The notes: a model not told the origin generated them from the sequence alone. Counted from the first letter of the stretch, positions 29,486 to 47,667 are shown. The stretch: 64,000 nt of DNA from Acetobacteraceae bacterium (GCA_947475245.1 CANJLW010000002.1:186001-250000), one strand, 5' to 3'. Translations and numbers: made by a program.

Positions 29486-30850
29486 CTATGAAATCCGCAG
29501 AAAGCCGATCAGCTCCGCCACGTTGGCCGACCCGCGAATGCCCCGGATGGCGCGCAGGCTCGCTTCGATGGCCGGGGCCGCCATGCCCGATGCCGGCATC
29601 AGGGCGCGATACTTCGCGTTGATGTCGGCCCAGTCGATGCCCAAAGCGGCGGAGCCTTTCGGCTCAAACACGGTGCTGGAGGCGATTTTGCCGCCTCGGC
29701 CGTGGATGCTGACCGTCGCGCCCTGACGATACCGCGCGACATCCTCGGTCGGCTGCGGTCCGACCCGGACCTTGTCGATCAACCGATGGATGACGGGATC
29801 GGCGATCTTCTCCGTCCCCGCATTTGCCCAGCTCATGCCGCCGTCCGCCGCGCCGGCGGCGGTGAAATAGGCCGCGCTGTGCGCCATGCCGATCAGGTCG
29901 GTCGGATGCAGCGGCGGGCCGAGGCGATCCATGCCGGGGCGGTGGATGACGATGGCGTCGATATCGTCCGGCGCAAAACCGCCGGAGCGGGCGGCGTTGC
30001 CGGCGGCCTCGGCCAACGCGTGATACGGGTGCCCGCCGGGCACGAGCTTGACGGCCATGTCGGTGACGATGTCCCAACCGCCGCCCAGGTCACGCAGCGC
30101 GACCTCACCGGCTTCGGTGCCGTTCACGCCGCCGAAAGCTTCAAAGAAGCCCTTCGGCGTTTCCAGAATGCGCTCCTCCGCCTGAAAACCCCGCTGCGCG
30201 GCCAACGCGGCGTTGATCCCCAGATTGACCGCGAGCCCGGCATGATACTCCCGCGCCGTGCTGGTGTCGGCCGCGGTGGCCAGCCCGCCGATGGAGGTCG
30301 CGGCGATGGCAAAGGCCTGCGCCAGGGTCGGCGCGTCGAGCTTCAACAGCCGCCCGGCCGCGCCGGACGCCGCGAAGACCGCGCCCAGGCAGCCGTGGAA
30401 GCCGCGCTCACGGAACCGCGGGATCGCGTCGGCGACGATTCGCCCGGCGGCCTCGTAGCCGATAACGATGGCGTCGAGCACTTGTTCACCGCTGGCGCCC
30501 AGGCGTTCGGCGAAGGCCAGGCTGGTCGCCGTCAGCGGCGTGCCGGCATGGACGATGTTGCGCAGGTCACTGTCGTCGGATGCGGCGGCGTCGCTGAACA
30601 CGGCATTGACCTGCGCCGCGTCGGCCACCGGCAACTTCGTCCCATCGCCGAACCACACCGTCGCGTCCGCTCGGCCGCCGCGTTCCAACGCCATGTCCCG
30701 CACGATGCGCGCCGAGTCGATGCCCGTGCCACAGGCCGCGCTGGCGAAGGTGCTGGCGATGGTCACGGCGGCGTAGTCCATCGCTTGCGACGGCAACTGG
30801 GCGGTGGTGGTCTCGGTCAGGAACTCGGCCAGCCGGCGGGCGACGGACAT
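29486..30850 (-). CDS. MmgE/PrpD family protein (2-methylcitrate dehydratase-like)
   Basis: 'VAMDYAAVTIASTFASAACGTG'-type N-terminus, 'LGAVFAASGAAGRLLKLDAPTLAQAFAIAATSIGGL', 'GGHPYHALAEAA'. Confidence 0.88.
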   Translation of the reverse strand: MSVARRLAEFLTETTTAQLPSQAMDYAAVTIASTFASAACGTGIDSARIVRDMALERGGRADATVWFGDGTKLPVADAAQVNAVFSDAAASDDSDLRNIVHAGTPLTATSLAFAERLGASGEQVLDAIVIGYEAAGRIVADAIPRFRERGFHGCLGAVFAASGAAGRLLKLDAPTLAQAFAIAATSIGGLATAADTSTAREYHAGLAVNLGINAALAAQRGFQAEERILETPKGFFEAFGGVNGTEAGEVALRDLGGGWDIVTDMAVKLVPGGHPYHALAEAAGNAARSGGFAPDDIDAIVIHRPGMDRLGPPLHPTDLIGMAHSAAYFTAAGAADGGMSWANAGTEKIADPVIHRLIDKVRVGPQPTEDVARYRQGATVSIHGRGGKIASSTVFEPKGSAALGIDWADINAKYRALMPASGMAAPAIEASLRAIRGIRGSANVAELIGFLRIS

Positions 30851-30920
30851 TGATTAGCCTCCGTGTGAATAAGGAGGCTACCGTGGGATACCGGCCGACG
30901 TTCGGCAAGCGTCCGAAGGT

Positions 30921-31388
30921 TCAGGCACCGCCGCGGGAGAAAGCCTGATGGGCCGGTAAGCGCGCGACGGTGTGTCGCGGCAACAGGCGGGGACGCAGCA
31001 GAGGCAGGATCAGTCCGACGCCCAGACCCCAGGTCGCGGTGACGATCAACGTGCGGGTGACCGGCAAGGCCTCGAACCCATAGGCGACGGCGTGCCCCTT
31101 GAGCGGCGCGACAACGAACAGCGCGACCGACGCCGCGATCAAGCCCAGGCCGAGGCCCTGAAGCCAAAGCGGCCTGCGCAGATGCGGCGCGATCAGGCCG
31201 AAAGCGGCCCCGTACAATGCGCCCCAGAGTGTCAGGCTGACGACCGACGGCACCCCGAACGGCCAGGTCGGCACAAGTCGAAACGCGGTGTGACGGGCCA
31301 GGCCGAGTATATGAAACAACTCGGCCGAACCTTGATGAAACGTCAGCACCGCGATCGCCCCCGCGATACATCCCAGAAAAGCCCGCAT
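30921..31388 (-). CDS. hypothetical multi-pass membrane protein (~155 aa)
   Basis: 'MRAFLGCIAGAIAVLTFHQGSAELFHILGLA...' with several hydrophobic segments; ATG at 31388. Confidence 0.65.
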   Translation of the reverse strand: MRAFLGCIAGAIAVLTFHQGSAELFHILGLARHTAFRLVPTWPFGVPSVVSLTLWGALYGAAFGLIAPHLRRPLWLQGLGLGLIAASVALFVVAPLKGHAVAYGFEALPVTRTLIVTATWGLGVGLILPLLRPRLLPRHTVARLPAHQAFSRGGA

Positions 31389-31459
31389 CGGTGTGGTGTC
31401 CACGCCCGATCTCCCCGCGTTTTGATTGTCCGGGACGATGCGGGAGTGATGCGGCAGTG

Positions 31460-32185
31460 TCAATTCAGCAATGCGGATTGCGCTGGGGTTGAATCCTGCT
31501 CGTCCTTCAAGGCCACACCGGTCAACCGCATATGCTGCATGGCAGTGATCAGCCATGTCAGCTTGGCCGCCGCCGCCGCGATCGGCAGACCTTCCGGCCG
31601 AATGTTGGAGATACAGTTGCGTTCGGCGTCGGTGCGCCCGATCGCCGGATGCCAGGTCAGATAGACGCCCATGCTGTCGGCTGCGGTCAGACCCGGGCGC
31701 TCCCCGATCAACACCGCCACGGCCGCCGCGCCCATCGCCGCACCGATATCGTCGCCCAGCGCGACCCGCCCCTGTTCGGCGATCACCACCGGCGCTGCGG
31801 AACGCGCCATTGCCGCGATCAGTGGGGCGGCGTGGCGCTGCACGGCAACCGCCGACAACCCATCGCACACCACAAAAACAACCTCCCCCAATCCGCTCGG
31901 CAGGGCATCGCGGTCGGAGTCCCGCAGCCTACGTCCGAGATCGGGGCGCAACAGATAGGTGCGTCGATCCGGCGCAAGGCTGTGCGTCACGACGGAGTCT
32001 ATCCCGATGGCGCTGAATGCGGCTTGCAGCGCCGCGGTATCCAGTGGCGCATGCACCGCATCGCGCGCCGCGGCATGGGCGGCCTGAAACGCCAGATGCG
32101 CCTGCGTCGGCAGGCCGTTCCCGGCTCGCCCCAACGCCACGCGCGCGGCGGTAAAGCGTCGCAACATCGACACGGCGTTGGTCAT
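31460..32185 (-). CDS. eutC: ethanolamine ammonia-lyase small subunit
   Basis: 'FTAARVALGRAGNGLPTQAHLAFQAAHAAARDAVHAPLD', 'VICERPGL'-like 'LIGERPGLTAADSMGVYLTWHPAIGRTDAERNCISNIRPEGL'. Confidence 0.93.
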   Translation of the reverse strand: MTNAVSMLRRFTAARVALGRAGNGLPTQAHLAFQAAHAAARDAVHAPLDTAALQAAFSAIGIDSVVTHSLAPDRRTYLLRPDLGRRLRDSDRDALPSGLGEVVFVVCDGLSAVAVQRHAAPLIAAMARSAAPVVIAEQGRVALGDDIGAAMGAAAVAVLIGERPGLTAADSMGVYLTWHPAIGRTDAERNCISNIRPEGLPIAAAAAKLTWLITAMQHMRLTGVALKDEQDSTPAQSALLN

Positions 32186-33546
32186 CCGAGTCCGATCAAG
32201 GCCGGTGACAGTGTCGGCGGGAACTGTCCGGCGGCGCTGTCGATGCCCATTCTATTCAGCCAGGCCTCGAATTCCGGCGCGGGACGCAGGCGCATCAGGT
32301 CGCGCAGGTACAAGGCATCGTGAAAGGAGGTGCTTTGATAGGACAGCATGATGTCGTCCGCCCCCGGCACGCCCATGATGTAAGTGACTCCGGCGGCGCC
32401 GAGCAGGGTCAACAGTGAGTCCATGTCGTCCTGATCGGCCTCGGCATGGTTGGTATAACAGACGTCGACGCCCATCGGCAGGCCGAGGAGCTTGCCGCAG
32501 AAATGGTCCTCCAGCCCCGCGCGGGCGATCTGCTTGCCGTCATACAGGTATTCGGGGCCGATGAAGCCGACGACGGTATTGACCAGCAGCGGCGCGAAGG
32601 CACGGGCGACGGCATAGGCGCGTGCCTCGACGGTCTGCTGATCGACCCCGTGATGCGCGTTGGCGGACAAGGCGCTGCCCTGGCCGGTTTCGAAGTACAT
32701 CGCGTTGTCGCCGATCGTGCCGCGTCGCAGCGATAACGCCGCGTCCCGGGCTTCCCGAAGCAGCGCCAGCGACACGCCGAAGCTGTCGTTCGCCGCCTGG
32801 GTGCCGGCGATCGATTGGAATACCAGATCGACGGGTGCCCCGCGCTCGATGGCGCGCAGAGTCGTGGTGACGTGGGCCAATACGCAGGTCTGGGTGGGAA
32901 TGGCATAGCGTTCGCGCACGGCGTCGAGCATGGTCAGCAGGGTGCACGTCGCGTCCACGTTATCCGTGGCGGGGTTCACGCCAATCACCGCGTCACCGGC
33001 ACCGAGCAGCAGGCCGTCCAAGGTGGATGCGGCGACGCCGAGGGGATCGTCGGTGGGGTGGTTCGGTTGCAGACGGACCGATAATCGCCCGGGAAGGCCG
33101 ATGGTGTTGCGAAACCGGGTCACGACCCGGCATTTGGCGGCGACCGCGATCAGGTCTTGCAGACGCATGATCTTGCTGACCGCGGCGACGATTTCCGGCG
33201 TCAGCCCCGGTCGCAGCGCGGTCAACGCGGCGCTGTCCGCCATCAGCAGGAATTCGCGCAGCGCGCCCACGGTCAGGGACGCGATCGGCGCGAAGGCGGC
33301 CTGGTCGTGGCTGTCCTGGATCAGCCGCGTGACTTCGTCCGTTTCATAGGGGATGACGGGATTGTCGAGGATCGTCGTCAGCGGCAGGTCGGCCAGCGCC
33401 ATCTGCGCCGCGACCCGTTCGGCGGCGGATCCGGCGGCCAGACCGGCCAGCGCGTCGCCGGAGCGGAAGGGCGTCGCGCGCGCCAGCAGGGTCGCGATGT
33501 CGTCGAAGACATAGGCGGTTCCGGACAGGGTGTGCCGGAACGCCAA
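32182..33546 (-). CDS. eutB: ethanolamine ammonia-lyase large subunit
   Basis: 'YVFDDIATLLARATPFRSGDALAGLAA', 'NPVIPYETDEVTRLIQD', 'DVCYTNHAEADQDDMDSLLTLLGAAGVTYIMGVPGADDIMLSYQSTSFHDALYLR'; TTG start inferred. Confidence 0.94.
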   Translation of the reverse strand: MAFRHTLSGTAYVFDDIATLLARATPFRSGDALAGLAAGSAAERVAAQMALADLPLTTILDNPVIPYETDEVTRLIQDSHDQAAFAPIASLTVGALREFLLMADSAALTALRPGLTPEIVAAVSKIMRLQDLIAVAAKCRVVTRFRNTIGLPGRLSVRLQPNHPTDDPLGVAASTLDGLLLGAGDAVIGVNPATDNVDATCTLLTMLDAVRERYAIPTQTCVLAHVTTTLRAIERGAPVDLVFQSIAGTQAANDSFGVSLALLREARDAALSLRRGTIGDNAMYFETGQGSALSANAHHGVDQQTVEARAYAVARAFAPLLVNTVVGFIGPEYLYDGKQIARAGLEDHFCGKLLGLPMGVDVCYTNHAEADQDDMDSLLTLLGAAGVTYIMGVPGADDIMLSYQSTSFHDALYLRDLMRLRPAPEFEAWLNRMGIDSAAGQFPPTLSPALIGLG

Positions 33547-33547
33547 A

Positions 33548-34708
33548 TCAGATCAGCCCCAGCATCTGGCGCCCGTCGCACCCGACGAAGAAGCCGCCGT
33601 GCAGGCCGCCAACGGCGGGGAAATCGCGATGCGGCCCGAAATCGAACTGGCTGTCGTGCACCAGTACGCTCTGCCGGATCGTCGGCCAAAGCGACTCGCG
33701 CAGGAACTCCTGATCTTCCGTGCGTCCCAATACGTGCCTGCGACTGTTGATATGGGTCTGCATCGCGGTTCCCAGGGTCGGCAGCGCGCCGTGCACGCCG
33801 CCCCACATGCCGGCGAGCACCAGTTCGGAGTGATTGTAGTTGTCGCGCATGACATGGAAATGCCGGTCGGACGCGAGCCATTCGTCGACGGCGACGCGTT
33901 CGCGGGTATTGACCACGGAATCCGCGTCACGGATCAGATAGCGATCGACCTCCGCGTCGTCGGCCACCAGAAACCGCCACAGCGGACCATAGGCGGCGAC
34001 GGGAAGCCCGCCCACTTTCAGCACCTGCGCGCCTTCGGCCATCAGCCGATCGACCACGGGTTTGGGCACGCTGTCATCGATGTAAAAGCGACAGGTCCAG
34101 GCCGGATAGATGAACCGGGCCGCGCGGGCGTTCAGGACGGCACCTTCGGTATACCGAGCTTCGGCGCCGAACAGCGAAAAGCCGATGACGTTGCGCGCGC
34201 GCCGGGATGCGTCGAACGGCGGCACCGGCAGTTCGGCGATCGGGAAGGGGGCGGCGGTAGCGGCGGCATCCTTCAGGATCAGCGAACGCGTTCCGTGGTG
34301 ACGCGCTTCCTCGTAGCGTCCCAACGCGCCGAGTGCGGTGCACAGTATATTGTGCCAGCGGAAATCCTCGCCCAGCCGTTGCAGCGCGGCCAGCGCACGG
34401 TCGGCGGCAGCTTCCCATTGTTGGGATTGGAACAGCGCGAAGATGGCGTTGTAGGGGGCGTCTGGATCCTGGGGCAGCAATTCCGCCGCCATATCGCTGA
34501 ACGCGACGGCCTTGGCGTGATCGGTTTTGCGCAGCCAGTAGAAGCCGAGCAGCTTCGCGATCTCGCCGCGCAGGATTGGGGAGCGGGTTTGATCGAGCAG
34601 CGGCTCCAGCCCGGCGACCGTGTCGGTCAGCCCATGCTGGCGCATATGCTCGATGGCGGCGATGAAGCGGTGTTTAACGATTTGTTCAGGATCTTCGGGC
34701 ATGGTCAT
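33548..34708 (-). CDS. TPR-like protein with putative glycosyltransferase-like C-terminal domain
   Basis: TPR-like helices in the first ~150 aa; C-terminal 'YLIRDADSVVNTRERVAVDEWLASDRHFHVMRDNYNHSELVLAGMWGG' with a DAD motif resembling nucleotide-diphospho-sugar transferases; 1 nt upstream of eutB. Confidence 0.6.
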   Translation of the reverse strand: MTMPEDPEQIVKHRFIAAIEHMRQHGLTDTVAGLEPLLDQTRSPILRGEIAKLLGFYWLRKTDHAKAVAFSDMAAELLPQDPDAPYNAIFALFQSQQWEAAADRALAALQRLGEDFRWHNILCTALGALGRYEEARHHGTRSLILKDAAATAAPFPIAELPVPPFDASRRARNVIGFSLFGAEARYTEGAVLNARAARFIYPAWTCRFYIDDSVPKPVVDRLMAEGAQVLKVGGLPVAAYGPLWRFLVADDAEVDRYLIRDADSVVNTRERVAVDEWLASDRHFHVMRDNYNHSELVLAGMWGGVHGALPTLGTAMQTHINSRRHVLGRTEDQEFLRESLWPTIRQSVLVHDSQFDFGPHRDFPAVGGLHGGFFVGCDGRQMLGLI

Positions 34709-34961
34709 CCGACGGGCATGAATTGCGAAACCGGCGCACTCGTCTTCTTTTTGCACCAGACCGAGGGGTGGCGATATGAAAACTTGTCAATTTCGGACGT
34801 AATCCGACCCTTGGGTCGGAATTTGGATTACGCTTTGCAATACAAAGGCGACGGCATGGCGTCAGAGTCCCGGTGTAGTGTTGCGTTGAAACATCTCGGG
34901 AAGGATTGGTTTTGCCGCCGCCTTCCGGCGAGAGAGATGAGTAAGCGAGGAGGGTCGACCG

Positions 34962-35204
34962 ATGGCGCGCTTTGATCCGACGGAAGCCGATCTGGCATGG
35001 TCGCGCCGCATTCTTGAAGCCGGCGCGCTTTCATCCTTATTGGTCAGGCCCGATACGCGTCAGGCTTCGGCGGAAGTCATGGCGGCTCTTCGCCGAGAGT
35101 TGGACGCCGCGGCATGGGGGTTGCTGTCGCGCCTGACCGAAGCGGCGGAGCCTGAGCGACCCGCCACTGAAATAGGACTGGACAGCGACGCCGCCGCCCG
35201 GTAA
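34962..35204 (+). CDS. hypothetical small protein (80 aa)
   Basis: ORF with SD-like 'gaggagggtc' 5' of ATG; no family recognised. Confidence 0.4.
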   Translation: MARFDPTEADLAWSRRILEAGALSSLLVRPDTRQASAEVMAALRRELDAAAWGLLSRLTEAAEPERPATEIGLDSDAAAR

Positions 35205-35331
35205 ACGCCCGCCCTCCATCGGAACGCGGGAGGCGTGACGGCTGCGTACGCGGCTGGATCGCCGTTTGCACCGCGGTCCTTGGGTCAACCGCTGGGACAG
35301 GTCCCACGCGGAACAGTAGGGACCAGGGATT

Positions 35332-35766
35332 ATGGCGAAAAAGATCGTCGGCTACATTAAGCTTCAAATTCCGGCCGGGAAAGCAAACCCGTCTCCGCCG
35401 GTCGGCCCGGCGCTGGGTCAGCGCGGCCTGAACATCATGGCCTTCGTCAAGGAGTTCAACGCGTTCACCCAGAATATGGAGCCGGGCACGCCGACTCCCG
35501 TGGTGATCACGGCCTATGGCGACCGCAGCTTCACGTTCGTGACCAAGACTCCGCCGAACACGTACTTCCTGAAGCGCGCCGCCAAGATCGACAAGGGCAG
35601 CACGACGGTCGGCAAGGGCGCGGCTGTCGGTCGCGTGACGATGGAGCAGTTGCGCGAGATCGCTGCCATCAAGATGAAGGACATGAACGCCAACGATGTC
35701 GACGGCGCGGTCCGCATGTTGGTGGGATCGGCCCGATCGATGGGTCTTACCGTGGTGGAGGGCTGA
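35332..35766 (+). CDS. rplK: 50S ribosomal protein L11
   Basis: '[43 protein letters not shown]'. Confidence 0.98.
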   Translation: MAKKIVGYIKLQIPAGKANPSPPVGPALGQRGLNIMAFVKEFNAFTQNMEPGTPTPVVITAYGDRSFTFVTKTPPNTYFLKRAAKIDKGSTTVGKGAAVGRVTMEQLREIAAIKMKDMNANDVDGAVRMLVGSARSMGLTVVEG

Positions 35767-35769
35767 TCC

Positions 35770-36462
35770 ATGGCACATGATAAGCGTCTCAAGAGCGCCT
35801 ATGCGGCGATCGACAAGAACAAGACCTATGCCTTGGCGGACGCGATCGCGCTGCTGAAGTCGGTTTCCAAGACGAAGTTCGACGAGACCATCGAGATGTC
35901 GATGAACCTCGGCATCGATCCGCGTCATGCCGATCAGATGGTGCGTGGGTTGACCTCGCTGCCGAACGGCACGGGTAAGACGGTTCGCATCGGCGTGTTC
36001 GCGCGCGGACCGAAGGCCGAGGAAGCTTTGGCCGCCGGTGCCGACGTTGTCGGCGCCGACGATCTGGCCGAGAAGATTCAGGCTGGCGAGATCAATTTCG
36101 ACCGCTGTATCGCGACGCCGGACATGATGGGCGTTGTGGGTCGTCTGGGTAAGATCCTGGGCCCGCGCGGCCTGATGCCGAACCCGCGCCTTGGCACCGT
36201 CACGATGGACGTTAAGTCCGCGATCGCCGCCGCGAAGGCCGGTCAGGTCGAATACCGCGCCGAGAAGGCCGGCATCATTCACGCCGGCATCGGCAAGGCC
36301 TCTTTCGACGCCGACAAGCTGCTGGAAAACGCGCGCGCCCTGGCCGACGCGGTGCAGAAGGCGAAGCCGACCGGCGCGAAGGGCACCTATGTGCAGCGCG
36401 TGTCGATCAGCTCCACCATGGGCCCCGGCATTCGCGTCGACGTCGCCACGCTTGGTGTTTGA
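35770..36462 (+). CDS. rplA: 50S ribosomal protein L1
   Basis: '[24 protein letters not shown]', '[20 protein letters not shown]'. Confidence 0.98.
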   Translation: MAHDKRLKSAYAAIDKNKTYALADAIALLKSVSKTKFDETIEMSMNLGIDPRHADQMVRGLTSLPNGTGKTVRIGVFARGPKAEEALAAGADVVGADDLAEKIQAGEINFDRCIATPDMMGVVGRLGKILGPRGLMPNPRLGTVTMDVKSAIAAAKAGQVEYRAEKAGIIHAGIGKASFDADKLLENARALADAVQKAKPTGAKGTYVQRVSISSTMGPGIRVDVATLGV

Positions 36463-36847
36463 TTTGGGCGTCTGATCCAGACGTCTGACGAGATACGTCG
36501 TCGTGCCGGGAAACCGGCGGGGCGATGGGCAGGGACAACGAAAGTTGTCCCGAACCTGTCCGAGACCGTTCGTGTCGCTCTTTAGGGGGTGACCTAATAG
36601 GCCGCAAGGCCTGCGCGCGGGAGACGGGGAAGCCAAAAATAGCGGTGCGACCGCGTGTCGCAGTGTGATTTTGGTGGTTCCGGCTTGCAGGGTTTCGCGC
36701 CGCGTTCGCGTGGCGTAGGCCCAGGACAGGCGAACCGGACCGTACGGGCCAAGTGCCGGTGCGGTTCATGGGCAACCCGGTCCGAGGCGGTTACGCCGCA
36801 TCGGGCCAGACATGCCCCGGATCCGATCCGGGGCACGGAGACGAAAC
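36463..36847 (+). promoter_or_regulatory. structured rplJ leader (candidate L10-type leader RNA)
   Basis: 385-nt gap with hairpins gccgg-GAAA-ccggc (36505-36518), gggacaac-GAAA-gttgtccc (36532-36551), ggcc-GCAA-ggcc (36600-36611) and tgccccggat-ccg-atccggggca (36813-36835). Confidence 0.7.
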
Positions 36848-37378
36848 GTGGATCGTACGGAGAAGCGAGAGTTCGTCACCGAGCTTAATCTGGCGTTGTC
36901 CGCCACTTCGATGATTGTCGTGACCCGTAATGCGGGCCTGACGGTTGCCGAGGCGACGGATCTGCGACGCAAGATGCGAGCCGCGGGGGCAACTTATAAG
37001 GTCGCGAAGAACCGGCTGACCAACCTCGCTCTGGAAGGGACCCCGTTCGGCGGCATAGTGCCGATGCTGAAAGGTCCGACCGCGCTTGCGTGGTCGACCG
37101 ACGCGGTATCGGTGGCGAAGGCTGCTGTTGAGTTCGCCAGGACCAACGAGAAGTTCGTGCTGATTGGTGGAGCGCTTGGCGCCCAGACGCTTGATGCGGA
37201 TGGGATCAAGGCGCTTGCCGCGCTGCCGAGCCTGGATGAGCTGCGCGCAAGGCTGGTGGGGATGATTTCGACCCCTGCCACGCGGATCGCCGGCGTGCTT
37301 CAGGCTCCGGCCGGACAACTCGCCCGGGTGTTCGGGGCTTATGCCAAGAAAGACGAGACGGGAGCCGAGGCCGCGTAG
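36848..37378 (+). CDS. rplJ: 50S ribosomal protein L10
   Basis: '[57 protein letters not shown]'; GTG start 36848. Confidence 0.97.
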   Translation: MDRTEKREFVTELNLALSATSMIVVTRNAGLTVAEATDLRRKMRAAGATYKVAKNRLTNLALEGTPFGGIVPMLKGPTALAWSTDAVSVAKAAVEFARTNEKFVLIGGALGAQTLDADGIKALAALPSLDELRARLVGMISTPATRIAGVLQAPAGQLARVFGAYAKKDETGAEAA

Positions 37379-37468
37379 TTACGCGGCCCGCGATTGAACC
37401 TGTGACCGGTCGCCGACGCGTGTCGGCGGCTTGGACCTAACCGAAGTCAAGATCAAGGAACTGACGAA

Positions 37469-37846
<378 letters not shown>

Positions 37847-37916
37847 CGCGTCGCGCGCCTTTGATAACCGGGCTTACGGTCCCGCCGGACCGTATGTTCC
37901 TGACTGGGCTGAAGGT

Positions 37917-37942
37917 GGGCGGAAATCAGTCGATTTCCGCCC
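37917..37942 (+). promoter_or_regulatory. rplL-rpoB intergenic hairpin (attenuator/processing-site candidate)
   Basis: gggcggaaat-cagtcg-atttccgccc, 10 bp perfect stem; a second hairpin tacggtcc-cgcc-ggaccgta at 37875-37894. Confidence 0.6.
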
Positions 37943-37999
37943 CCTCGGTCGTTTTCGGCGGTAGACTGAAGCGTTAATGGCAGGCAGGCAGGATAGTCG

Positions 38000-42175
<4,176 letters not shown>

Positions 42176-42260
42176 AGACCGACCCGCCATGGCCCACCCT
42201 AGATAGGGCCATGGTGGTTGCTATTTGGATGAACCCGCTGCTTCGAAGGGTGCCAGACGC

Positions 42261-46418
<4,158 letters not shown>

Positions 46419-46438
46419 CGTGCCGCCGACGTGAAAAT

Positions 46439-46480
46439 GGTCGCCGACAATCCCGGATTTATCCCGGTTTGTCGGCGACC
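46439..46480 (+). terminator. hairpin downstream of rpoC (terminator/attenuator candidate, no U-tract)
   Basis: ggtcgccgacaa (46439-46450) / ttgtcggcgacc (46469-46480), 12 bp perfect stem; second hairpin ccctgaaat/atttcaggg at 46501-46527. Confidence 0.5.
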
Positions 46481-46701
46481 GTGACGCCGATCATATAAGC
46501 CCCTGAAATGGCGCGGAGATTTCAGGGATTTGATGATCGTGCGGGACTCGATATTGGACCCTTGACTCCGGTCCATCCCCCAACTAGGTTCCGCGCCCTC
46601 GGCCTACCCCAAGGAATTTCGGGCAGCCGTTGACATACAGGCCAGTGACGCTGGCGGCGCCGCACCCCACAGGGGATGCCAAGGCCGCTTGCATCGAAGA
46701 C

Positions 46702-46739
46702 CCCGCGGGATGAGACCTCGTCTCACGCCGGCGGGTTTT
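46702..46739 (+). terminator. rpsL leader hairpin followed by TTTT (intrinsic terminator/attenuator candidate)
   Basis: cccgc..tgagac-ctc-gtctca..gcggg then TTTT (46736-46739), 64 nt before the rpsL ATG. Confidence 0.5.
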
Positions 46740-46803
46740 GCCTGTTAATCGACGGTGTCCGGATCAGGTTGGGCGGGCGCGAACGGAGAAGAGAAAGAGG
46801 TCC

Positions 46804-47175
46804 ATGCCGACCATCAATCAGCTCATCGCCAAGGGGCGGGAGCCGCAGAAAACCCGGAACAAGGTTCCGGCACTGCAGGGCTGCCCTCAGAAACGCGGCG
46901 TATGCACGCGCGTCTATACGACCACGCCGAAGAAGCCGAACTCGGCGCTTCGTAAGGTCGCGAAGGTGCGTTTGACCAACGGGTATGAAGTCGTGAGCTA
47001 CATCCCTGGTGAAGGCCATAACCTGCAGGAGCACTCCGTGGTCCTTATCCGTGGTGGCCGCGTGAAGGATTTGCCGGGCGTTCGGTATCATATCCTGCGC
47101 GGCGTGCTGGATACGCAGGGCATTGCGAAGCGTCGTCAGCGCCGGTCGCTGTACGGCGCGAAGCGGCCGAAGTAA
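46804..47175 (+). CDS. rpsL: 30S ribosomal protein S12
   Basis: '[60 protein letters not shown]'. Confidence 0.98.
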   Translation: MPTINQLIAKGREPQKTRNKVPALQGCPQKRGVCTRVYTTTPKKPNSALRKVAKVRLTNGYEVVSYIPGEGHNLQEHSVVLIRGGRVKDLPGVRYHILRGVLDTQGIAKRRQRRSLYGAKRPK

Positions 47176-47190
47176 TCGGGAGGATCAGAC

Positions 47191-47667
47191 ATGTCCCGTC
47201 GCCATCGCGCCGAAAAGCGTGAAATCCTGCCGGACGCCAAGTTCGGTGACGTTGTCCTGACGCGCTTCATGAATGCGCTGATGTACGACGGCAAAAAATC
47301 GTCCGCCGAGTCGATCGTCTACAATGCGCTTGACGTGCTGAAGCGTCGGGGCGGCCAGCAGGCCGATCCGGTTCGCATGTTCCACGAGGCGTTGGACAAC
47401 GTGAAGCCGGCGATCGAGGTTCGGTCTCGTCGTGTCGGCGGTGCCACGTATCAGGTGCCGGTGGAAGTTCGTGCCGAACGCCGTCAGGCGCTGGCGATCC
47501 GCTGGATCATCGATGCGGCGCGCAAGCGCGGTGAGCATACGATGCAGGATCGCCTCTCTAACGAATTGCTGGACGCGGTGAACAACCGTGGTTCGGCTGT
47601 GAAAAAGCGTGAGGACACCCACCGTATGGCCGAAGCCAACAAGGCTTTCAGCCACTATCGCTGGTAA
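47191..47667 (+). CDS. rpsG: 30S ribosomal protein S7
   Basis: '[47 protein letters not shown]'. Confidence 0.98.
   Translation: MSRRHRAEKREILPDAKFGDVVLTRFMNALMYDGKKSSAESIVYNALDVLKRRGGQQADPVRMFHEALDNVKPAIEVRSRRVGGATYQVPVEVRAERRQALAIRWIIDAARKRGEHTMQDRLSNELLDAVNNRGSAVKKREDTHRMAEANKAFSHYRW

Noticed and set aside
36601-36790. rplJ leader considered as a group II intron fragment (GTGCG plus a GAACCG...CGGTTC domain V-like helix)
   Set aside because: Domain V consensus (AGC triad, GNRA loop) is not present in the GAACCG/CGGTTC helix and there is no intron-encoded protein; an r-leader is simpler.
46630-46658. TTGACA at 46630 as a promoter for rpsL
   Set aside because: No acceptable -10 element at 16-18 nt (GGCGGC); left uncalled.
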